Shown here: positions 1 through 4,106 of the stretch, in pieces
Layout of the letters: every line of letters begins with the position of its first letter
Numbering within the stretch: the stretch's first letter is position 1
From: Thermoplasmata archaeon
GTDB taxonomy: Archaea > Thermoplasmatota > DAOVMN01
Reading direction: 5' to 3'
DNA length: 6,045 nucleotides
NCBI GenBank assembly: GCA_030630685.1
Contig: DAOVMN010000146.1
Span: 1-6,045, forward strand
Made by a program: the position numbers and the translations under genes
Notes under the pieces: model-generated
Seen by the model: the letters and a program-made list of their open reading frames with translations, nothing else
Databases searched by the model: none
What the model was told of the DNA's origin: nothing

Positions 1-1081
1 GGTTAAGTATCCTCTCCCTACCGGCGTATGCACTCACCAGCATGATGAGGGTGGAAGAGGGGAGATGGAAATTGGTTAGTAACCCTTTCAGAGGCGAGCG
101 AAATCTATGGCCGGGATAGATGAACAGGTCGCTCCATCCCTCGGTTCTAAGGGAGCCTTCAGGACCGGAAAAGACTGATTCAAGGGCCTTCACCACCGTT
201 GTACCCACCGCAATGAGTTCATCACGATCGTTCTCCCCTGTTCCCGGAGTCCCCCCCTCTCCCCTCACGGTTCCTCCATGCCGCATTCCCGACCCCAGGA
301 TTTCCTCCATTTCCGGACCCAGGATGTAATACTCCGGCTCCATCACGTGTTTTCTGATGTCGTTCTCCCGAACCGGCAGGAATGTGCCGATACTCACATG
401 CAGGGTGATGGTGAGGATTCGTATCCCTTTCTTTTTCAGTCGAGTAAGCAGGTCCTTTGTGAAATGAAGGCCAGCGGTTGGGGCGGCTATGGAGCCCGGC
501 TCATTTGAAAAAACGGTCTGATATTTTTCCCTTTGATCTAAGGATTTCTTGATATAGGGTGGCACAGGCATCTCGCCATGGCGCTCCATGAATGTCTCCA
601 GTGCATCCACACCCTGCAGCTCTACCTCGAACCTTCCCTCGTTTATGTGCCGGACAGCTCTTATCCTGATCTGCCCGGCCCCCGCCCCCCTGCTACCCCT
701 CTCACGAACTCTACCGGTCGTCGTCTCATCCGGGATGATGACCCCGCCTTCCTTGATCCTGCCTTTGATAAGCGCCTCTAATGGCCCATCATTATCGAGT
801 GGATTCAGGAAGAGCACTTCAGCCTTTCCGCCGGTTGGCTTGTGTCCCTTGATCCTGGCCGGGATGACCCGGCTGTCGTTCAGCACCAGGATGTCGCCCT
901 CGGATAGGAGCCCCTCGATATCCCGGAATCTAAGATGGTCGATCATGTCCGTTTCAAGGTCGCACACCATTAATCTGGAGGAGTCCCTTGGGTCTGCGGG
1001 GTCCTGAGCAATGAGTTCGGAAGGAAGATGGTAATTGTATGAGGAAAGAAGGTATTCCTCCTCTGTCCGATCAGTATTCAT
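1..1081 (-). CDS. queA: QueA-type S-adenosylmethionine:tRNA ribosyltransferase-isomerase, 3' end outside window
   Basis: I translated the frame by hand. It is open for 360 codons from the ATG at 1081 and leaves the window without a stop; bacterial QueA is about 350 residues, so only a short C-terminal piece is missing. Family signatures appear in order: LNDSRVIPARI near residue 70, PVPPYIKKS near 180, REKYQTVF near 200, PTAGLHFTKDLL near 220, IAVGTTVVKALES near 300, FIYPGHRF near 320, and LLTNFHLPSSTLIMLVSAYAG near the right end. Known QueA moves the ribosyl part of SAM onto preQ1 in tRNA position 34, giving epoxyqueuosine, in the cytosol. A Gly-rich stretch of about 20 residues (GSGMRHGGTVRGEGG and on) follows HVMEPEYYILGPE, where I remember the bacterial protein as shorter and beginning H-x-MHSE. 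It lies 30 bp after the ridA-like gene on the same strand and is probably cotranscribed, with a GAGG-containing stretch just before the start. The family call is firm; the role in an archaeon is open. Confidence 0.93.
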   Translation of the reverse strand, partial: MNTDRTEEEYLLSSYNYHLPSELIAQDPADPRDSSRLMVCDLETDMIDHLRFRDIEGLLSEGDILVLNDSRVIPARIKGHKPTGGKAEVLFLNPLDNDGPLEALIKGRIKEGGVIIPDETTTGRVRERGSRGAGAGQIRIRAVRHINEGRFEVELQGVDALETFMERHGEMPVPPYIKKSLDQREKYQTVFSNEPGSIAAPTAGLHFTKDLLTRLKKKGIRILTITLHVSIGTFLPVRENDIRKHVMEPEYYILGPEMEEILGSGMRHGGTVRGEGGTPGTGENDRDELIAVGTTVVKALESVFSGPEGSLRTEGWSDLFIYPGHRFRSPLKGLLTNFHLPSSTLIMLVSAYAGRERILN

Positions 1082-1111
1082 TGGTCCGCCTCGCTGTTCC
1101 ATTTAAGTCGC

Positions 1112-1486
1112 TCATCCTACCTCGAAAACCGCATCCATGGCGATCAAGACGTTTCTCGGCAGCCGGGAGACCTCCACCGCCGCACGGGCAGGCCTGGCGT
1201 TATCAAAGAACCCGGCATACACCTGGTTTACGGCCTGGAAATCATCCATGTCCCTGAGGTAAAGTGTTAGCTTCACTGCTTTCGCCATGGAACTACCTCC
1301 CGCTTCTGCAATAGCCTTGAGGTTCTCCAACACCTGTCCTGTCTGGGCCTCGATGTCCTCCGGGATGCTGTCGTTGTCCGGGTTGATGGGTATCTGCATT
1401 GATGTGAAGATGAGGTTGCCGGTGCGGATCCCCTGTGAATAGGGGCCGATGGCTACAGGTGCGTTCGGGGTTGATATCTGTTTCAT
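1112..1486 (-). CDS. RidA/YjgF/UK114-family protein (reactive enamine/imine deaminase or relative)
   Basis: The protein is 124 residues, the usual length of this small trimeric family. IGPYSQG (13-19), FTSMQIPINP (27-36), the VNQVY helix (86-90) and PARAAVEVSRLP (99-110) are the family landmarks. RidA proteins hydrolyse reactive 2-aminoacrylate-type enamines/imines made by PLP enzymes. Arg101 aligns with the substrate-binding Arg105 of E. coli RidA, and Tyr16 and Asn87 also match. Glu120 of E. coli aligns with Ala116 here (VLIAMDAV), and Gly31 aligns with Met30, so it may belong to a Rid subgroup without classical deaminase activity. The ATG sits about 25 nt after a TTTAAT box with no Shine-Dalgarno site between, so the mRNA is probably leaderless. 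It is the first gene of a likely ridA-queA operon. Confidence 0.92.
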   Translation of the reverse strand: MKQISTPNAPVAIGPYSQGIRTGNLIFTSMQIPINPDNDSIPEDIEAQTGQVLENLKAIAEAGGSSMAKAVKLTLYLRDMDDFQAVNQVYAGFFDNARPARAAVEVSRLPRNVLIAMDAVFEVG

Positions 1487-1507
1487 GAATGGACAAATTG
1501 GGATGGG

Positions 1508-1520
1508 ATTAAACCTTTTT
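1508..1520 (-). promoter_or_regulatory. Archaeal promoter of the ridA-like gene (BRE plus TATA)
   Basis: On the minus strand the sequence reads AAAAAGGTTTAAT. The purine-rich BRE-like part is followed by a TATA-like TTTAAT (1508-1513) centred about 24-25 nt before the ATG at 1486. That is the expected distance to an archaeal transcription start, so transcription and translation probably begin at the same place. Confidence 0.6.
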
Positions 1521-1530
1521 CTGTGGCATC

Positions 1531-1565
1531 ACCCATAATAATACTGTGTAACCCATAATAATACT
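1531..1565. repeat. 20-bp tandem direct repeat, second copy partial
   Basis: The 15-mer ACCCATAATAATACT occurs at 1531-1545 and again, identically, at 1551-1565, separated by GTGTA. The period is therefore 20 bp, close to two helical turns. It lies directly upstream of the ridA TATA box (about 45-80 nt before the start codon), where an activator or repressor could bind. A simple slippage duplication inside decayed coding sequence is the other reading. Confidence 0.7.
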
Positions 1566-1746
1566 CCCCCTTGCTCCTCTGCTCCCGGTCCAAGGTCGAA
1601 CCCCGCTTGTTGATCCTTGGCCTCTTCGTATCCGGGTCCCGCCTGAATGTAACGTCCACATCCCTGGGGATTCTGTTCATTCCTTCCCTTAGATGATAGG
1701 GACTGTTTCCATGAGCTGACGGTATGCGGGTGCGGGAGAACTCCAA
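1566..1746 (-). pseudogene. Possible decayed DDE transposase fragment (weak)
   Basis: This gap between the ridA-like gene and the toxin holds no convincing intact gene. In the minus frame from 1746 it reads MNRIPRDVDVTFRRDPDTKR, then a basic stretch, then SKGEYYYGL. The order D-x-x-x-TF, basic region, Y-Y-G-L recalls the region around the first catalytic Asp of IS4-type transposases, where a YGYK-type motif follows. Only this short island looks protein-like; what follows runs into the 20-bp duplication and the ridA promoter. I saw no terminal inverted repeats. It could equally be non-coding spacer. Confidence 0.22.
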
Positions 1747-1761
1747 AAAGCAATCGCACTT

Positions 1762-2214
1762 TCAATTGAGATAATCTTTCAGAATGAGTGTTTGGATTTC
1801 CTCTATCGAGCCCAACTTCAAATCATTTGTCAGGAAAACATCGGCACCCAAATTTATTGCCACGGCAATCTGGAGTGCGTCCGATGCCTTCAGAGAACGA
1901 TATTTCCCCCTAAGCTTCCCGGCAAGCTCTGCATCCTCTACCGAAATATTCGAGAGGCGTGTAAAGACGTTTCCATCCTTCATGAATCCGAGGATCCTTT
2001 CAATTTGTTCAGGCTTTTTTTCTTGATAGGGCTTTGACAGTAGTTCGGCAAGAGTAATTACCGATGTAAAGGCTGTTATCTGGCCAGATCGAATATTTTC
2101 AATAAGGGTTTTTGCGATTGGGCCGTATTCGGGATGTCCTTCGAGAAAATAAATAATCGGAGCCGTATCAACAAATACTGTTGAAATTCGGGATAACTCG
2201 TCCGAGAATGTCAG
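1762..2214 (-). CDS. vapC: PIN-domain toxin, VapC-like, probable CTG start
   Basis: The reading frame gives 150 residues when started at CTG 2214. The PIN-domain acidic residues are all visible: Asp16 in TVFVDTAPIIYFLEG, Glu57 in TLAEL, Asp112 in SDALQIAVAINLGADVF, and Asp131 in LTNDLKLGS. VapC toxins are Mg-dependent RNases that cut tRNA or rRNA and are held in check by the VapB encoded just upstream. No ATG, GTG or TTG exists in this frame between the upstream in-frame stop (near 2238) and the first conserved Asp. The first ATG, at 1983, would remove half the domain. CTG 2214 has GGGAGGA at ideal distance and overlaps the antitoxin stop as CTGA, exactly where other VapBC pairs have ATGA. 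The start is either genuinely CTG, lowering toxin output, or a mutated ATG that silences the toxin. Confidence 0.85.
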   Translation of the reverse strand: MTFSDELSRISTVFVDTAPIIYFLEGHPEYGPIAKTLIENIRSGQITAFTSVITLAELLSKPYQEKKPEQIERILGFMKDGNVFTRLSNISVEDAELAGKLRGKYRSLKASDALQIAVAINLGADVFLTNDLKLGSIEEIQTLILKDYLN

Positions 2215-2429
2215 AACCGATCCTCCCGCATCTTGTTAACATATTCCTGAGCATCCATTTCCCATAACCCGTTACATGTCCCGTATAGCTCCAACGGATC
2301 AATCCGAGTATCTTCCGCCTTTGTTTTGGATGCCTTCAGCCGGTGGATAAGATGCCCGACAAGTTCCAACTGCTCCTCCGGACGAAGCTTGCTGGTTTCC
2401 CTTTCGATCGCCTCGAGGGTTGATGACAT
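2211..2429 (-). CDS. vapB: VapB-like antitoxin of the PIN toxin
   Basis: This is a 72-residue acidic/basic helical protein. Its N-terminal part (TLEAIERETSKLRPEEQLEL to about residue 32) resembles the helical segment of small antitoxins that pair with PIN toxins. Its C-terminal part (LELYGTCNGLWEMDAQEYVN, then KMREDRF) is of the ELYG-x-G-x-W-DAQEYV type that I recall from antitoxins of archaeal and bacterial VapC-like pairs; such tails usually wrap the toxin. The stop overlaps the toxin CTG by 4 nt, so the two are translationally coupled. The ATG at 2429 is 26 nt after a perfect TTTATAAA box with no ribosome site, so the operon is probably leaderless. No obvious DNA-binding fold is seen, and autoregulation is unproven. 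Confidence 0.82.
   Translation of the reverse strand: MSSTLEAIERETSKLRPEEQLELVGHLIHRLKASKTKAEDTRIDPLELYGTCNGLWEMDAQEYVNKMREDRF
2221..2227 (-). promoter_or_regulatory. Ribosome binding site that decides the vapC start
   Basis: On the minus strand GGGAGGA lies inside the last codons of the antitoxin gene, and its GGAGG core is 7 nt from CTG 2214. It matches the anti-Shine-Dalgarno end of archaeal 16S rRNA and is the main reason to place the toxin start at CTG rather than further in. Confidence 0.6.
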
Positions 2430-2451
2430 GAGGGTTCAGATTCTTTTCTCA

Positions 2452-2459
2452 TTTATAAA
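2452..2459 (-). promoter_or_regulatory. TATA box of the vapBC operon
   Basis: The palindromic TTTATAAA is centred 26-27 nt before the vapB ATG at 2429. The spacing predicts transcription starting at or next to the A of the start codon. Confidence 0.72.
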
Positions 2460-2541
2460 GTCTGTGATTTCTCACCCTTAAACGTCGCCTGTGATCGTAC
2501 TACATTTCTCTTTCCAGGATCTAAAATTGTAAGAACGGAAT

Positions 2542-2549
2542 CTTTAAAG
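2542..2549 (+). promoter_or_regulatory. TATA box of the secreted beta-helix gene
   Basis: CTTTAAAG is centred 27-28 nt before the ATG at 2573, with no ribosome site between, so this is again leaderless geometry. Together with the vapBC TATA box about 90 bp away, facing the other way, it defines a compact divergent promoter region. Confidence 0.65.
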
Positions 2550-2572
2550 ATGAACAGTCTTTTACCCTTCCC

Positions 2573-3070
2573 ATGCGGATCAGAAGCCACCATTATCACT
2601 ATCTTGCTGTTCTTCTCGCATTTGCAGCTTTCCTTGTCCTGCTCCTCCTGAGCACCCACACGGGGGAGGCCCGCACCATCACGGTGGATGACGATGGGGG
2701 AGCCAATTTTACAAAGATTCAGGATGCGATAGATAATTCCCGAAGTGGAAATACCATCCGAGTGTATGATGGGGAATATCATGAGAATATCGTAGTTCAT
2801 ACACCGATCTATTTAATCGGAAATGGTTCCCTGACTACTATAATTAATGGTTCAGGATATTCCGATGGGGATGGAGTCACCGATTCCGAGGACGCCTTCC
2901 CGAACGACCCGGCAGCTTCGAAGGACAGCGATGGGGACGGTTACCCTGACGAGTGGAACAAGGGAAAAACTGAAAAAGACTCAACAACCGGCCTGAAGCT
3001 GGACGAATACCCTGACGACCCGGATAAGTGGGAGAAAAAGGACGAAGATGAAGGGTTTATTTTTATTTGA
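2573..3070 (+). CDS. Secreted beta-helix / calcium-repeat surface protein, truncated at both domain and tail
   Basis: The product is 165 residues. A basic start and long hydrophobic core (LAVLLAFAAFLVLLLL) form a signal peptide ending near GEA (33). RTITVDDDGGANFTKIQDAI and the following NTIRVYDGEYHENIVV are the classic first turn of a right-handed beta-helix of the NosD/pectin-lyase-like kind found in many archaeal surface proteins. After INGSG (residue 95) the sequence jumps straight into thrombospondin-3-like calcium repeats (SDGDGVTDSEDAFPNDP, DSDGDGYPDEWN), so most of the beta-helix seems to have been lost in frame. The stop follows GFIFI just before a GC-rich palindrome, and the expected sorting tail lies beyond it in the -1 frame. 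A functional protein would be exported but not anchored. I regard it as a decaying gene. Confidence 0.8.
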   Translation: MRIRSHHYHYLAVLLAFAAFLVLLLLSTHTGEARTITVDDDGGANFTKIQDAIDNSRSGNTIRVYDGEYHENIVVHTPIYLIGNGSLTTIINGSGYSDGDGVTDSEDAFPNDPAASKDSDGDGYPDEWNKGKTEKDSTTGLKLDEYPDDPDKWEKKDEDEGFIFI

Positions 3071-3195
3071 GTACCCCGCAGCTTGCTGCGGGGAGGTTCA
3101 CTCCGGGGTTCGAGTTTGTCGTGCTGGTGGGGGCTTTGTTGATCGGAGGAATGCTTGCAATGGTGTGGAAGAGGTCCGGTCAGGTAGAACAGTGA
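3052..3195 (+). pseudogene. Severed PGF-CTERM-like sorting tail of the preceding gene (-1 frame)
   Basis: In the -1 frame relative to the upstream gene the DNA is open from 3052 through the palindrome to TGA 3193-3195. It ends TPGFEFVVLVGALLIGGMLA followed by MVWKRSGQVEQ: a PGF motif, about 20 hydrophobic residues, then a basic end. That is the layout of PGF-CTERM signals, which archaeosortases process to anchor surface proteins. There is no start codon suited to it, so it only makes sense as the lost C-terminus of the beta-helix protein. The family assignment rests on pattern only. Confidence 0.7.
3074..3093. repeat. REP-like GC-rich palindrome
   Basis: CCCCGCAGC (3074-3082) and GCTGCGGGG (3085-3093) are perfect inverse complements around a 2-nt loop (or 8 bp around CTTG). 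An AT-rich lead-in (TTTATTTTTATTTGA) comes before and AGGTTCA after; no T-run follows, so a terminator is unlikely. I recall similar palindromes as dispersed intergenic repeats in many prokaryotes, but that is from memory. It sits exactly where the beta-helix gene changes frame. Confidence 0.8.
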
Positions 3196-3269
3196 GAAAC
3201 CCAGGTTGAAATGGTTGAGAACGTGAAGAATTGTTGATGTACACTTAAAGAATCCAGCGAGCACAAGGA

Positions 3270-3276
3270 TTAAATA
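3270..3276 (+). promoter_or_regulatory. Displaced TATA box of the tRNA-Leu gene
   Basis: TTAAATA is centred at 3273, 133 bp before the tRNA. Subtracting the 102-bp hairpin insertion leaves about 31 bp, the normal distance for an archaeal tRNA promoter with a leader of a few nt. A second, poorer TATA-like CTTAAAG lies at 3244-3250. No better box is seen closer to the tRNA. Confidence 0.5.
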
Positions 3277-3290
3277 TCGTGATTCAAGCT

Positions 3291-3401
3291 TTGACGACCC
3301 CTGTGGTGTCATCCGGCTATCAGCACTTCGTGCTTCAGGCCTTGTTGGCCTTCGGCCAACCGGCAATCGGAAATCAAAGATTTCCTCATGCATTGACGAC
3401 C
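3291..3401. mobile_element. Small three-hairpin insertion flanked by 9-bp target duplication
   Basis: The 9-mer TTGACGACC at 3291-3299 recurs at 3393-3401 and encloses 93 bp. Inside are three perfect triloop hairpins in a row: AGCAC-TTC-GTGCT (3322-3334), GTTGGCC-TTC-GGCCAAC (3344-3360) and GGAAATC-AAA-GATTTCC (3369-3385). AGGCC at 3337-3341 can also pair with GGCCT at 3347-3351, excluding the second hairpin. No terminal inverted repeats or gene are seen, so if mobile it depends on an enzyme made elsewhere. An insertion with target duplication is the simplest reading; a structured leader of native origin is the alternative. Confidence 0.5.
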
Positions 3402-3405
3402 TAAT

Positions 3406-3489
3406 GCGGGGGTAGCCAAGCCAGGTCAAAGGCGGCAGACTCAAGATCTGTTCCTCAGTGGTTCGGGGGTTCAAATCCCCTCCCCCGCA
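3406..3489 (+). tRNA. tRNA-Leu(CAA)
   Basis: The 84 nt fold as a class II tRNA. The acceptor stem GCGGGGG/CCCCCGC is perfect, with discriminator A. The D arm pairs GCC/GGC and has GG in the loop. The anticodon stem GCAGA/TCTGT closes the loop CTCAAGA, giving anticodon CAA. A 13-nt variable arm TCCTCAGTGGTTC follows, then a T arm with loop TTCAAAT. There is no intron and CCA is not encoded. G is present at position 15, where archaea carry archaeosine. The integrase operon begins just downstream, so the 3' half is a candidate attachment site. Confidence 0.96.
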
Positions 3490-3507
3490 CTCTTTCCGAC
3501 CATAAAC

Positions 3508-3515
3508 TATTAATA
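3508..3515 (+). promoter_or_regulatory. TATA box of the recombinase operon
   Basis: TATTAATA lies between the tRNA and the operon. Transcription would start near 3537, giving a leader of about 11 nt that contains GTGAT (3539-3543), a Shine-Dalgarno-like match 5 nt before ATG 3549. Confidence 0.5.
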
Positions 3516-3548
3516 CTTTGATTGCATTCTGTCGCCCAGTGATTGAAA

Positions 3549-4106
3549 ATGACACTGAAAACAAAAAACAGATCCGTTGGAAGACCCCGAAAGTCCGAGA
3601 ACTATGTTAAACGATCCTTTAGGGTTATCCTCCCTGATATGGTCATATTCAAGGAATGGAAGGCACTGGCAAAAGAGAGCGGTCAATCCATGTCGAAATT
3701 TGTTATTGAAAGGGTTGAGGAAGTCCTCAGGAAAAATGGAGAAGGGGCAAGATACTCCAGAAAAGACCTCATAGACCGGAGCCTGGAACTTGAACGGGTG
3801 AACAAGGAACTCCGGAAGGAATTGGGGATTAAGACCAAAGCCTATGAGGCACTGGAAAGGGAACTCCAGACCCTAAGGGTTCAACCCTTCCTTAACCCTG
3901 TTGCCGAAGGATTCAGGCAGCTTAATAAAAACCTGGTAGACCTCTTTAGAACTCGAAAGCGGGTTAGTTATGATGAGCTTCTCCCAGCTATGGGGATAAG
4001 ACCAACTGAGATCGATATGGTGAAGGGAATCAACAACCAGATCGAGGTCCTAACACAATACGGCCTCATTAAACCGGATATCAGGGGTTGGAGGTGGATC
4101 GGATGA
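3549..4106 (+). CDS. Ribbon-helix-helix / coiled-coil / winged-helix DNA-binding protein partnered with recombinase
   Basis: The product is 185 residues from ATG 3549; TTG 3543 is also in frame, but it overlaps the likely ribosome site GTGAT, so ATG is preferred. A basic AT-hook-like start (GRPRKS, 11-16) leads into KRSFRVILPDM and two helices (VIFKEWKALAKESG, SKFVIERVEEVLRK), a ribbon-helix-helix layout. Residues about 70-110 (RKDLIDRSLELERVNKELRK and on) are a charged coiled coil that would dimerise it. The C-terminus (about 122-185), with YDELLPAMGI, NNQIEVLTQYGLIKPD and RGWRWIG, looks like a winged helix. I do not recognise a named family. The ATGA overlap with the integrase gene suggests fixed stoichiometry; it may be a recombination directionality factor, an architectural protein or a repressor of the operon. 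Function is inferred from context only. Confidence 0.82.
   Translation: MTLKTKNRSVGRPRKSENYVKRSFRVILPDMVIFKEWKALAKESGQSMSKFVIERVEEVLRKNGEGARYSRKDLIDRSLELERVNKELRKELGIKTKAYEALERELQTLRVQPFLNPVAEGFRQLNKNLVDLFRTRKRVSYDELLPAMGIRPTEIDMVKGINNQIEVLTQYGLIKPDIRGWRWIG
4090..4096 (+). promoter_or_regulatory. Strong Shine-Dalgarno site for the recombinase
   Basis: GGAGGTG lies within the end of the upstream gene, 6 nt before ATG 4103, which itself overlaps the upstream TGA as ATGA. This fixes the start at 4103 rather than TTG 4088, which would overlap the ribosome site. Confidence 0.75.

Noticed and set aside
588..1007. A 139-codon plus-strand reading frame
   Set aside because: It lies fully antisense to queA, whose motifs are unmistakable on the other strand; the Ser/Pro-rich product is typical of a shadow.
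2453..2800. A 115-codon minus-strand reading frame upstream of vapB
   Set aside because: It overlaps the signal peptide and beta-helix coding sequence and would swallow the divergent TATA boxes; no family resemblance.
3013..3020. A third copy of most of the 9-bp repeat (TGACGACC)
   Set aside because: It encodes Asp-Asp-Pro in the calcium-binding repeats and does not border any element; coincidence of codon use.
3074..3093. GC palindrome as a transcription terminator
   Set aside because: No T-run follows, archaeal termination does not usually need such stems, and it lies inside the interrupted reading frame.
3101..3117. Second tRNA T-arm-like sequence (GGGGTTCGAGT), a possible att repeat
   Set aside because: It matches the T-arm consensus only briefly and encodes PGFEF of the sorting tail; it does not match the actual tRNA-Leu 3' end beyond a few bases.
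3322..3385. Three hairpins as a CRISPR array or riboswitch
   Set aside because: The hairpins differ in sequence, have no repeat-spacer periodicity, and precede a tRNA rather than a protein gene; no known riboswitch core is recognisable.
2941..3564. A 207-codon minus-strand reading frame across the repeats and tRNA
   Set aside because: It runs antisense through the calcium repeats, both palindromic elements and the whole tRNA, with low-complexity, unbelievable protein. It is a shadow kept open by the repeats.
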